Positions 20,056-30,187 of a DNA stretch of 64,000 nucleotides are shown here, piece by piece; position 1 is the stretch's first letter, and each line of letters starts with the position of its first letter. The DNA is from Ursus arctos. Lineage: Eukaryota; Chordata; Mammalia; Carnivora; Ursidae. The position numbers and the translations under genes were made by a program. Location of the stretch: assembly GCF_023065955.2 (NCBI RefSeq), contig NW_026622874.1, forward strand, positions 8,724,001-8,788,000, given 5' to 3'. The notes under the pieces are model-generated. The model searched no databases. It worked only from the letters and a program-made list of their open reading frames with translations, and had not been told where the DNA came from.

Positions 20056-21610
20056 TTTAAAAGACAAGATTAAAAATTTTCTTAAAGACCAATGTGGTAT
20101 TTGTAAGTAATGACTTAGTTTAGGAAACTGTTAGGCCTGAAACTACTAAGTATTTTGACCTAGAAGTGTCAGAGTAATGGGAGAAGAAAATACTCCGACA
20201 GGTTTCTTTTGCTCTCAACTGGTTGAGAAACGTCCAGATGCTCTGGCTACGATCAGAACAGCCACTCTGAAGGATGACAAGCTGCAGGAAAATAAGGCTT
20301 GTAATTCACGTATTCAAACAAGTATTTAAAAAATGCTCCTGTCTTAACAAGCAAGGTTTTAAGGTGTGAGAGGGTAACACCAACCAGCTTCTGGTTTCCG
20401 ATTTCCCATTAACCTGACCTCGGGAAAGAGAAACTTGATAACTCCGCATCTCTGAACAGAACCATCCGCTGTCAGCTTCTGTGAGGACGTTTTCCACTCG
20501 AAACCCTTAATTTAAAACATCTCAACCACAGTGTGTGCAGAATTGTGCACTCATCCGCCCAGAAACGTCTGCAAGGACACAGGCGGTGCCCAGAGGCCTC
20601 AGCGGGCACACCACAGCCGGCCCACCTTCCCAGGAGGAGCAAGGAATCCTCTTCAGCAACTTACCCTCTGCCTGTAGGGAAACTAGATTAACTCCAAATA
20701 ATCTCTCTCGAAACTCTTTAAGTAAACACGATGTTTCAAATAACCCGCAGCTATTTTCAACTCCCTTCTGGCAGAGGGTTTTTCTTTCTAGGCTTTTCTA
20801 GGTCACCTGATTGGCCCCATGTACACCAAGATTGCCTGGAGTCACTCTCTTCAAAGGAAGCGCAAGCTCAGATGGTCTCACAACAGTTCCGACATCAAAG
20901 CAGATGCAGCTTCCTCTACCGCTGGGTCCACAGACCGAGTCTCCACAAGTTCAGGCACTTCAAAGAGCTGGCCTCCAGCCAGCCACGTTTGTGCTCAGCT
21001 GCCTCCTATCCTAGTCAGTCCTCCTTGAGGAAGAAATGCAGGCGTTATTTACCAGAGAAATCCAAGCACTGTCTTCCTACCGCCAGTGTGGCTTTCTCTA
21101 AAGGTTAAGGCTTAGGGTTTTCAGACCTTTTCAGTGCTTTAGCACATAGCAGGTGCTCAGCATGCACTTTCTGAGCTATTAAATACCTGAATCGGGCAGC
21201 TGCTCCCTGGGAACGTTGCTCCCCGTCCTGCCTCTGATGTTCTCCCAGCACTCACAACTAGAGGACCCAGCCCCTCGCTCTCAGTGCCACCAGCATCAGG
21301 AAAACTTGGAGGAGAAACGTCAAAGGAGCGTGAGCATCAGCTCCAGTGTCCGAGTTGGAGAGGTCTCCCCACAGCTGAGAGGGAGGGACTCCACAGGCGA
21401 CATCACACATAGCAGATGAAGCCTAAACAGAGCCTCCCAAGTTGCCCGCTGCAGGGGTTTTCACACTTTCTCATCGGGCAGAACATACCAGAACATCATG
21501 GTGCACTTTGTTTGAAGTATCACGCTGAGTGTGCGTGAGATGGCATAAAACAGGATCTATTCAATTTTGTAACACGAATTAGGAATCACTTCATTGCAGA
21601 AAATGTTACT
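20056..21610. other. Unassigned sequence, GC-richer in its middle
   Basis: About 1.5 kb without a SINE or a repeat that I can identify, apart from a possible L2 tail near 21130-21190. Several overlapping plus-strand open frames (20535-20801, 20731-21108, 20811-21028, 21216-21419) share the stretch, with no domain, splice framing or start context. I do not call a gene. Confidence 0.4.
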
Positions 21611-21611
21611 C

Positions 21612-21662
21612 TGTGTGTGTGTATGTGTGTGTGTGTATATACACATATATATTTTTTTTTTT
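21612..21662 (+). repeat. Compound (TG)n(TA)n T-rich microsatellite
   Basis: TG repeats pass into TATATACACATATATA and then about 12 T, ending about 18 bases before a CanSINE. A similar compound repeat lies at 22938-22977, also just before a SINE. Confidence 0.9.
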
Positions 21663-21679
21663 CAGAGATTTATTTCTTT

Positions 21680-21878
21680 GGGGCGCCTGGGTGGCTCAGT
21701 CAGTTAAGCGTCTGCCTTTGGCTCAGGTCATGATCTCAGGGTCCTGGGATCAAGCCCCATGTCGGACTCCCTGCTCAGCGGGGAGTCTGCTTCTCCCTCT
21801 CCCTGTTCCTCTCCCTGCTTGAGCTCTGTCTCTCTCTCTCTCAAATAAAAAAATTTTTTAAATCTTAAAAAAAAAAAC
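21680..21878 (+). mobile_element. CanSINE, well preserved
   Basis: Sense copy with 'gggcgcctgggtggctcagt' head, 'gggatcaagccccatgtcg' B-box, TC-rich body ending (TC)n, and an A-rich tail. Well-conserved head and box motifs. Confidence 0.97.
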
Positions 21879-21930
21879 CAACAAAAGTAAAAGCAATTAT
21901 TGAAACACCTCCCTTTAAAAAACTAAATTA

Positions 21931-22128
21931 AAAAAAAAGATTTATTTCTTTATTTTAGAGAAAGAGAGAGAAAGCATGAGTAGGAGGGTCAGAGGGAGAC
22001 ACAAACTTGGAGACTCCCTGCTGAGTGTGGAGCCTGACCTGGTGGGGCGGGGCTCAATCTCAAGACCCTGAGATCACGACCTGAGCTGGAGACAGACGCT
22101 TAACCAACTGAGCCAGCCAGGCATCCCC
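21931..22128 (-). mobile_element. CanSINE
   Basis: Antisense copy 50 bases after the previous sense copy, so the two could fold as an inverted pair in a transcript. It has 'aaaagatttatttctttatt' tail complement and 'gagccagccaggcatcccc' head. Confidence 0.95.
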
Positions 22129-22937
22129 TAAAATTCTGTTTTAATTCCTACTGTGGTAAAGATTGATAGCTGTAACTCACATAAACAAAGGCTCCTTGAG
22201 GTCCTCAACCAATTTTAAGAGTGTAAAAGTTTCTAGATCAAAAAGCCTAGCACTGTGGCTCAGGTAGCAGGAAATGTCTAGGCAAAGACCGAGAACAAGG
22301 GAGACCCCAGGCAGCTCATCTCGCCACAGTGTGGGCTAATCCGTTCATACTTACGCCATAAACCTCTAATACTTATTTTGTTTTGAAGATCCTGGAACTC
22401 TCGTTAATTGGGACTAGGTCAGTCCCATTTAATTAATGTAATACACTAATTTGTCACCTAAATTCTGAGCTCCCTTACCCTCTGTTTTGGGGAGGGGAGG
22501 GATGTTGGGTTGCCAGACATTTGGTTCCGAGTGAAGGGCCCCCAATTCCAGCTAAACTACCTGGAGTGATCTCCAGTGTCAGATACCCTGGAAACACCCT
22601 GAGGGGCTCTTTAGTTAGTCCACGTGGCAAACCAGTCACATGTGCCCTCACTATTGTTTTCAAGAAAGGCATTTTTTCTCCGCTACATAGCAGTAAAATC
22701 AAAACTTTTTTCTTCCACCCCTTGTGCTCCTGAGCACATAGGTCTGATTTAGAATATAAACTACAGAAATGTACTTTTGTACCAAAAACTTCGTTAAATT
22801 CAAAAACACACAAATTAGAAATTTGTTAACAGGACAATGTAAATAATACATGATTGTTTTATATACTGAGGGTTCAAAAACCGTTTCACTAAAACATTTT
22901 TATTTATTATTTACATATTAACACAGTGAGAACAGTG
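22129..22937. other. Unassigned sequence
   Basis: No repeat recognised. Opposed open frames at 22475-22813 (minus, 112 codons) and 22521-22733 (plus) are mutual shadows without support. Confidence 0.4.
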
Positions 22938-22977
22938 TTATTATATATGTGTGTATATATATACACATTTTTTTTTT
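22938..22977 (+). repeat. Compound TG/TA repeat with T tract
   Basis: ATATATGTGTGTATATATATACACA followed by about 10 T; the TA/TG portion is partly palindromic. Confidence 0.85.
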
Positions 22978-22991
22978 AAGCCTCTGGTCCT

Positions 22992-23103
22992 GGGGCGCCT
23001 AGCTGGCTCAGTCGGTAGAGCATGCGGCTCTTGTTATCAGGTCGTGAGTTCAAGCCCCACGTTAAGGGGTAGAGCTTACTTAAAACAAAACAAAACAAAA
23101 ACC
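22992..23103 (+). mobile_element. Short tRNA-Lys-like SINE, first unit of a dimer
   Basis: The unit stays close to tRNA-Lys(CTT): 'agctggctcagtcggtagag', 'gctctt' at the anticodon position and 'gtgagttcaagccccacgtt' as T-arm. It then has a short body 'agagcttactta' and an (AAAAC)n tail. The TSD left arm ctctggtcct lies at 22982-22991; its partner occurs only after the next unit. Confidence 0.9.
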
Positions 23104-23104
23104 A

Positions 23105-23243
23105 GGGGTGCCTGGGTGGCCCAGCTGGTTAAGTGTCCGACTCCCGATCTCAGCTCAGGTCTTGATCTCAGGGTTGTGAGTTCAAGCCCCAAGCTGGGCT
23201 CCACATGGAGCCTACTTAAAAAACACAACACAACACAACACAA
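23105..23243 (+). mobile_element. CanSINE, second unit of a dimer
   Basis: Sense copy 'ggtgcctgggtggcccagct' with B-box 'gtgagttcaagccccaagct', no TC-rich body, and an (ACAAC)n tail. It ends at the TSD right arm ctctggtcct (23244-23253), which matches the left arm of the preceding unit. Confidence 0.92.
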
Positions 23244-23253
23244 CTCTGGTCCT

Positions 23254-23588
23254 AATTTCAGTTTCTTTAGGTACTTAGTTTTAGTGGCTGTCACCATGGG
23301 GAAGGAAAATCTCAAAGATAATATGTGGATCCAAATGGAAGAAGCACATCTTTAACTGTCATACCAAATCATGATTTTCGATTCCACCAGTGAGTCATTA
23401 GAGGTTTGTCTTCACGTACCGCGAATTTAGAATGTTGCTATGCTCAACATATCCACTTCAATAGCTAATAACCTCGAGGTGCAATATGCTCAGAGTGAAA
23501 TCAATCACTAATAAGAGGTACACATCTAGTAAGTTGAAGAACTAGGATTCAAAGCCAGAAAATATGATTTCAAAGTCATGCAATAACT
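23254..23588. other. Unassigned sequence
   Basis: AT-rich with no recognised repeat. The end around 23480-23588 resembles a diverged MIR core (gaaatcaatcac...attcaaagccagaaaat) but too weakly to call. Confidence 0.35.
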
Positions 23589-23590
23589 CA

Positions 23591-23748
23591 TGTTGCTCAA
23601 AATGTGACCCACAGCCAGCTACATCTGCTGGGAGCTTGTTATAAATGCAGAGTCCCAGGCCCAAGTCCAGATCTACTGACTCTGATTCTGCTTAACTAAA
23701 TCCCCAGATGATCTGTATACACACTAAAATTGAGAAGCACTGCTTGAA
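23591..23748 (+). mobile_element. MER5A (hAT-Charlie non-autonomous DNA transposon)
   Basis: Ends 'gttgctcaaaatgtgacc' and 'ttgagaagcactg' match the MER5A inverted ends (tttctcaaagtgtggtcc...tgagaagcactg). Internal blocks 'gggagcttgttataaatgca' and 'ccccagatgatctgtat' agree. It is nearly full length. Confidence 0.88.
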
Positions 23749-24104
23749 AACGTTTACACATATATTTTAAAAATCACCTGAATGCCTAGCATCCAAGAAC
23801 TCCGAACACCTGCCTACAGGTGCTCACTAGAGAGTTCACCTTCGTACAGTCTGACACAGACATCCCTAGAAGGCTGCAATGGCTTCTCTTTGAGAGAGAC
23901 GGAGACACATAACGATCTATTTCTCTAGACTGCTGTTTTTTTATCACGATAGCTCACCAGAGATATACATACACAGTCTACACCCGTTAGGACTTCTAGG
24001 AAAAGCTTCCATAAAATCATGATTTACTTTCATCTTAGTCTCTTATACTGCACATCAATGTAAGAAATGGCCACTGTATTTTCTGCAAAACCGCCAAGAG
24101 TCCC

Positions 24105-24225
24105 CCTAAAACGTGAGCCCCTCAAAGGCAGAGCCAGGTCTTAGTTGTTTTGTCTCACTGGGGAAGAAGTACATAGTAGCAATACAACGTATTTGTTAAA
24201 TGGATACATGAAAGAATGAACACAG
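24105..24225 (+). mobile_element. L2 3'-end fragment
   Basis: Order 'gtgagcccctcaaaggcag', 'gtcttagttgttttgtctc', 'agtacatagtagc', 'gtatttgttaaatgga' follows the L2 terminus (gagctcctcgagggcaggg...tttgtcttgt...gcacatagtaggtgc...tgttgaatgaatga). Confidence 0.65.
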
Positions 24226-24234
24226 CTCTCATCT

Positions 24235-24420
24235 GGGCTCCCGCTTTGTGCAGACATTTTGATAAACACCGTGTGTACACTTTCATACCCTCATGACAAC
24301 CCTTGGAAGTATAGGCTCAGGAAGGGAAAGTAACTTACCTGACATCACATACCTGATAAGAGATTGGATGTAAATTCAGATCTGACTTCAAAGCCCATGA
24401 GCTACACCACCGGTTCTGGA
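24235..24420 (+). mobile_element. MIR SINE
   Basis: MIR core order: 'tttgtgcagacattttgata', 'cataccctcatgacaaccct', 'ataggctcaggaagggaaag', 'taacttacctgacatcacat', 'gattggatgtaaattcagat'. The segment 24261-24310 recurs at 25793-25842 with two differences in 50 bases. Confidence 0.85.
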
Positions 24421-24422
24421 AA

Positions 24423-24510
24423 AAAGGTGAAAATCAGAATCATCTGGCGAACTTGTAAAAACAGATCCACACTTTTGGATAAGCTTTGACTTTTAGAACA
24501 CACATTCAAA
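24423..24510 (+). mobile_element. MER5-like hAT fragment
   Basis: Contains 'aaaatcagaatcatctggcg' and 'acttgtaaaa', similar to the MER5 block 'aatcacctggggagcttgtaaaa'. It is partial and diverged. Confidence 0.4.
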
Positions 24511-24730
24511 TCAACCAAACCCCAAAATGAGTACAACAGTAACAAAGGCCCCTAATGGGGTGATGAGTGCATCACAACCACACTGAAGGACGTGGAGGAA
24601 GGAACTGGTCCTAATAAACTCAGTAACACTGTTTTGACTGAATACTGTTAAGACTAAAGAAAAAGTAACTACACAAAGAATGTGTTTTTCATAGGGGTAC
24701 AGGCTGCCCATTCTGAAACTGTTTGATGCC

Positions 24731-24943
24731 CCAGGTTTCTCAACGTAGGCACTACTGGCATTTTGGACCATTTAATTCTGTTGTGGGGCCATCCTGGGCA
24801 CAGTAGGAGGGTCAGGACCTCTCTGGCCTGTCCTCACCAGATGCCATTAGCACTCCCCCACCCGAGGTGTGACAACGGACAACGTCTCCAGACATTGCCA
24901 AATGGCCCTTGGGGACAAAACTGCCCATAGTTAGAGTCACTGC
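24731..24943 (+). mobile_element. MER-type hAT-Charlie fragment
   Basis: Starts 'caggtttctcaacgtaggca' and continues 'ctactggcattttggacc', 'ctgttgtggggccatcctgg', 'gacaacggacaacgtctcca', 'gacattgccaaatggccc' and 'aaaactgcccatagtt'. This is a widespread mammalian DNA-transposon fossil whose exact name I cannot fix from memory. Confidence 0.75.
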
Positions 24944-25590
24944 TTTTTGTGTCTACAAGATTTGAACAAACAAGTAAATGTATTATAATGGGAGCCAAGT
25001 CTCTCACTGCTGGAGAAACAAGTTACCAGTAAGAAAGGGGGCAACGTTAGAAAGAACCCAGTCCTACGGGATTTGAGTCAGTGGTACGTAGATACTGAAA
25101 CAAATGTGTGCAGCTGTGCTAACATGCGTAGGTGTATTCACTAGCTCAGTCCAGCTGGAAGGGCCTACAAGCAAAGACACCCAAGCAGCAGGGAGCATGT
25201 CCAGCACCCTGATCTCGGTTTCTAAATATCAGTCTCCAGTACAAGAAAGCCTTGCAGCTCTACAGCCATTGCAGGAAAAACAGAAGACGAGCCTAGAATA
25301 TCTTGTGATGTCTCAAAGTATAAACGTGCTAAAAAAAATGTGGAAAGTCAAAAGCTAATTCAAAGGAGTTCACAATGGTCAAGGCTGCAACCATCTGAGC
25401 AGGAAAATAAATTAATGATCGTATTGGATGAAAACCCACAGAGTAAAATAAATACTTCGGAAGCCATACTGACATAAATAAGTAAATGAGGGAAAAGGGA
25501 CCGTTCTTCCTTATAGTCATTTTCCAATTATTGCATGTGGAAGGAATAGTAGAAATAAAAAATTAAGTAAATACCATAGTAATAATTGTG
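24944..25590. other. Unassigned sequence
   Basis: No repeat named. An 84-codon open frame on the plus strand at 25104-25358 shows no domain. Confidence 0.35.
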
Positions 25591-25792
25591 GCAGGCAAGA
25601 GTCACAGAGGTCTGATGAGAATCAGGATATTTGCAAAGTCTTCAAACCACAGATGCACTTGATGCAAGAATTACTACTATGCTATCTGCCTAATGGCAAT
25701 TTTTGTTGAGAAACAGGATATTTGCAAAGTTATCTCCTCACAAGATACTTAATTACAAAGGAAAAAATAGTAACTTTACAGAGTAAAGTTCT

Positions 25793-25842
25793 GATAAACA
25801 CTGTGTGTATACTTTCATACCCTCATGACAACCCTTGGAAGT
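25793..25842 (+). repeat. 50-bp near-copy of the MIR segment at 24261-24310
   Basis: 48 of 50 bases match the upstream MIR segment; both differences are C-to-T. MIR copies of independent origin normally differ by around 25-30%, so this is a secondary local copy. Confidence 0.9.
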
Positions 25843-25872
25843 TACTAAGGGTTGACAACCCTTGGAAGTTAC
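25827..25872 (+). repeat. 19-bp direct repeat
   Basis: gacaacccttggaagttac occurs exactly twice, at 25827-25845 and 25854-25872, separated by 8 bases. It extends the copied MIR end into a short tandem duplication. Confidence 0.93.
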
Positions 25873-26359
25873 AATTGTAACTAAGAAATCAAAGTTACCA
25901 TCCCCAGTAGTAAGACTTAGTGATATCACATACCCCTGATATGATGTACTAACAGGTGTGTAGCTTCTCTCCTGTGGTATTTCTGCCCCAAATGCATACC
26001 CTCAGTCTAATGATGAGAAAATATCAGATACACCCAAACTGAGAGACACTTACCAAAAAAAAAAAAAGTGCTCTTCAAAATTGCCAACATCATGGAAGAT
26101 AAGGACTAAGGAGCTATCCTCACACACTCAAAGAAACTGGGAAAACAAGACCATTGAGTGCAATGTGGGGTCCTAGATCAGATTCTGGGCCATAAAAAGG
26201 ATATAAATGGGAAAACTGGCAGAATGCCAATAAGGCTTATAGATCAGTTAGTAGTATTATGACAATGTTAGTTTCCTTGTTTTAATAATTGTGCTATAGT
26301 TACATAGGATAACATGAAGAAAAGCTGGGTGAAGGGTCAAGGGGAATTCTCTAAGTTTG

Positions 26360-26560
26360 TTTTTTAAGATTTTATTTATTTATTTTAGAGAGAGAGCATG
26401 AATGGGGATGGGGTGGGGGGCAGAGGGAGAGGGCGAATCTCAGGCAGACTCCACACTGAGCTCAGAGCCCAACCCGGGGCTCCATCCCTGGACCTTGAGA
26501 TCATGACCTGAGCCGAAATCAAGAGTCAGATGCTCAACTGACTCAGCCACCCAGGTGCCC
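26360..26560 (-). mobile_element. CanSINE within L1M
   Basis: Antisense copy with exact 10-bp TSD ctctaagttt (26349-26358 and 26561-26570), GA-rich body with a G-rich stretch, and head 'cagccacccaggtgccc'. Confidence 0.96.
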
Positions 26561-26618
26561 CTCTAAGTTTTTTGAAGGTTTAAAATTATTTCATAGTAAA
26601 ACTTGGAAAACATAGGCC

Positions 26619-27938
26619 CACATGGATGAGTAAGAGTTCCAGGGAACAGAGACCTAGGCATTTATGTTTTTAAATGGCTCAAGTGATTCTGGTGAAGTCA
26701 CCTGGCAGGAGTTTGGAAGCCCGCTGCAGCAATCAGAGTTTAGAGAAAAGAGTGATGGACGAAACATGAATCCTTGACAGAGAGCCGGCTGCAGGACAGG
26801 TCCTCTACTGGGGCACCAGGATGAGAAAGACACGACGGATCCTTGTCTTCAGAGCCATCACTCTGTTGGCTCTCCTTACAATCAGAGCCCCTAACCCCTT
26901 ACGGTGTGTGACTATCCCCCACGGTGGCACAAGTGCATCTGGCATTTGTCTACCTCCAAGCACAGTTAGCATACCGTCCAGGTTCGTTGTATGAATATAG
27001 CACCGTGACCCTCCACACTGCCCATCTCCAGAGCCGTGGCTGTACTTCCAGCGAGCCTCGTGCAAGCGCGTGTACAAGTGCATCTGTAGATTAACAGCCC
27101 TGTGCGTGCTTGTGGCTGAGCGACTATGTCTTGTAACTCCCGCACACTCTGTCACTAAACAATGACTGTGGGAGGTGGAAAAATAAGGTTTCTATTGCAG
27201 GAAAAGGTTTCTATTTCTGCAGCTGTGTCTAAGTCTTTTAAATTATTTTCTTAAGATAAATGCTTATGCTTGGAATTGCCGGACCAGAGGCTATGAACGT
27301 ATTTATGGTGCTTAAACTGCCCTCCGCATCCTCCAACCTGACTATCAGGACTGGGCCTTCTCTTCTTTAAAAAGCAAAAAATGACAGTTTAAAAGACATG
27401 AAATTATTCTCCTGCCCTATTTTAACCGGCATTCCTTTAGTTAGCGGTACCCTCCTGCAAGTCTTCTTGCTGTACGGACACAGACATCTTTCCTAAAGGC
27501 TGGTCCAGTCATAATCTGACCTAGTTCGGTAAAGCCTTTACATATGACAGACGTTGACATTCTTTCCGAAAAATTCCTTTGAAAAACTTATCTTTTTTAT
27601 CTTCTCTGATATTTTTAATTTCTCCACTGTATATTAGTTTCCTGTTATCTATACAGATCCCCTAAGCTGATGTTTAACATACTGTCAATTGTTGCCATCA
27701 TCATTTATGTCCAGTGAATCTGGCCTGTCACAGAAACACAAGGAATTTATGTAATTTCATCATAAAATGTTTTCTTTGTTCTGTCAAATTCCATGGAAAG
27801 CCAAGTCAGACAAATGGGAACTGCCCTAAAACTGGAACACGTAGGAAGTTTTAAAACTAGAACAAAGGAAACATACAGAGAATAGTTTTGTCCACTCACA
27901 AAGCTAGAAAGAGAAAAATGTGGCCCCTTTGCATTAAC
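26619..27938. other. Unassigned sequence
   Basis: 1.3 kb with no repeat that I can name. A minus-strand open frame of 116 codons at 26805-27155 has no recognisable domain or splice framing. Confidence 0.4.
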
Positions 27939-28164
27939 CTGCAAATTTGCAGTATTTCTTCTTCCCTTTCTGGACAAAGATAATTTCAAATGTAAGGCAG
28001 ACAAGACAAGATCCCACCAGATGTCAATCTCCTCCTTCTGCCACTGGACTGGAGTTCTTCCAAATATCTGCCCTTCCCAGATTACTACACTAGCAAGAGA
28101 AAACGCTCCTTTGTGGTGCAGATGATTGGAATGGCCCTCGAGTAGTAAAGAGAAAATCACACGC
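27939..28164 (-). CDS. Candidate exon-like open segment, unidentified
   Basis: The minus strand has an acceptor 'ttcctccttgcag' before 28164 and a weak donor CAG|GTTAAT at 27939. One frame stays open across all 226 nt (entering with one leftover base, leaving in phase 0) and is Trp-rich (for example WEGQIFGRTPVQWQKEE). A second frame would end in a stop after 24 codons. No family recognised. No repeat overlaps. Confidence 0.15.
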
Positions 28165-28481
28165 CTGCAAGGAGGAATTAAATTTAGAAGCTAAACATTA
28201 AAAGTTGAGAAAAATCATTACAAAATAACGTTATATTTATTTGCAATGCACATTTTATCTTAAATGATCTGCAACGTACAAGTATTTTATTCCTGATTAT
28301 CTCACGACATGAACACATATGGTAAAGAGACCATGATGGAAAAGATTAAGAAAAGCTGAAAATTCTCCATGTCAGTCTCTGAAGGAAGTCAGACAATTCC
28401 TTGTTTGCTCATATAGTGCTTCCTTTTAAGATGTGTCAAGGTTCTACTTCTATAGAAAAGAAGGAAATGCTGTTTTTCTAA

Positions 28482-28677
28482 ATTTTTTTTTTAAAGATTT
28501 TATTTATTTATTTGACAGAGAGAGACAGCCAGCGAGAGAGGGAACACAAGCAGGGGGAGTGGGAGAGGAAGAAGCAGGCTCCCAGCGGAGGAGCCTGATG
28601 TGGGGCTCCATCCCAGAACACTGGGATCACGCCCTGAGCCGAAGGCAGACGCTTAACGACTGAGCCACCCAGGCAGT
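28482..28677 (-). mobile_element. Young bear-type CanSINE
   Basis: Antisense copy of the subfamily with 'gacagccagcgagagaggga' and 'gccgaaggcagacgcttaac'. The flanks tgtttttcta and cgtttttcta form the TSD. The head ends 'acccaggca', slightly altered. Confidence 0.96.
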
Positions 28678-29975
28678 CGTTTTTCTAGATGTTAATTATT
28701 AAAGTCCCCACACCTCAAAATTTCCTTTAACCACCTTCTCAAACGTTTCAATTTGGTAAAATAGTCTTATTTCACGTGTACATGTTGGATACATAAACCC
28801 ACGTAAATATATGTGAAGGCACTCACTCAAAAATCTGTTCCTGTCTACTCTTTCCAAAATAGGAGCATCTTTTGTGTCCCTTCCAAAATCTAGAATTAAA
28901 GAGTGTCAAAGCAGTATTTTTCCTTTAAACCAAAACCAAAGGTACAATGACTGAAAATACTGTGTTGCTAATTTTACAAACTCAAATTATACCCCAATGC
29001 CAGCTGACTTTGTCAATAAACCCACGACGGAGCCACAAAAGTGGCTCCTCCCTCAGCACTGTAAGGAGAACTTCAAGAAGAAAAGATAGAAGCACTTGTC
29101 TGAACATCCCGCTCCTTCCTTAAAATCCATGGATGTGAACAATGGGAATGTTCTCCGTCAATAGTGCTACAGTGTATGGAGCAGTTCCCTGTAGTAGGAC
29201 ACAGCAGGCCCATGAGTGTTCTCGAAGTCAAGTGAGTTCAAACCAGCTTTCCTGTCTGGCACGCTCTCCTGCGGCTCTTCTAGAAGGCCGTACGGCCCCC
29301 TCTCCACACTCAGGAAAGCTACACTTGCCCCAGAACAGCTTTATTCCGGAGTAGTTCAGACAGGAAAGTGTTGCCCTCTCTTTGGAAAACCTCCGTGCTT
29401 CTCTGGAACAAACAGCCTTCTCCTGCTAGAAAGGCTGAGGAGGACTGCGTACCTTCACATGGGAAGACGTCACAGAAGTGATTTTAAGTAAATACCGTCC
29501 GCTCTCCTTCTGGTGACGGACACAGTGCGTGCACACTGAAGAAACACCGGACGGCGCAGAAAAGCACGAACACTGATACAACAATCACCTGTGATCCCAA
29601 AGCCGGGATGCTCTCTCAGCATTCTGGTGCATGTATTTCATGGATATCAATCTCATCATTTTTGATGAAATTACAGTATTACTAGTTTGCTTTTTGTCTT
29701 CTCCTTTTGTTGATAAGTTTAATGTCCTAAAAAAATGACTTTGTATTTCAAATATTCTTTGTGATCTATAGGGGAAAATTCAGACAACTGCATTTTACAG
29801 AAATTAAAAATCTTATACAGTAATTAAAATGCTTTTATTTATACTCCAGAAAGCAAGTATTTACACTTAGTTTTCTTATACATAAAATCACAATGCTAGC
29901 TAATACTAAAGGACACAAATCAGCTTTCCTGAAATTAATTTTTCAAGAGTACAGAAGCTCCCTTTTTAAAAATCA
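28678..29975. other. Unassigned sequence
   Basis: 1.3 kb without a SINE. The left part contains 70-91 codon overlapping plus-strand open frames (29142-29491) with no domain. The right part (29630-29950) is AT-rich and repeat-free. It resembles neither a known repeat nor a coding exon. Confidence 0.4.
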
Positions 29976-30187
29976 GGGGGCGCCTGGGTGGCTCAGTCGG
30001 TTAAGCGTCTGACTCTTGGTTTCAGCTCAGGTCATGATCTCAGGGTCGTGAGATCAAGCCCTGAGTTGGGCTTCACACTCAGTGGGGAGTCTGCTTGAGA
30101 TTCTCCCTCTCCCTCTCTCTTTACCCCTCCCACCACACATGTGCTCTCTCTCTCTCAAATAAAAATCTTTAAAAAATAAAATAAAAA
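29976..30187 (+). mobile_element. CanSINE, first of a head-to-tail pair
   Basis: Sense copy with 'gggcgcctgggtggctcagt' head, 'gagatcaagccctgagttgg' B-box, TC-rich body and an (AAAAT)n tail into which the next element appears to have inserted. Confidence 0.97.

Larger units (their letters stand above)
25595..26618 (+). mobile_element. L1M 3' UTR, interrupted by CanSINE and carrying a foreign insertion
   Basis: 3' UTR blocks occur in order: 'gatgagaatcaggatatttg', 'caagatacttaattacaaag', 'tagtaactttacag', 'atcacatacccctgatatga', 'tctaatgatgagaaaatatc', 'gagtgcaatgtggggtccta', 'tataaatgggaaaactggc', 'gaagggtcaaggggaattct'. The 3' tip follows the SINE ('ttaaaattatttcatagtaa'). Between 25787 and about 25890 the expected sequence is replaced by MIR-like DNA and a tandem repeat. 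The block 'caggatatttgcaaagt' is present twice (25623 and 25714). Confidence 0.8.

Noticed and set aside
22992..23070. Functional tRNA-Lys gene
   Set aside because: The sequence is tRNA-like but has stem mismatches and continues into a SINE body and A-rich tail with a TSD, so it is a retroposed SINE.
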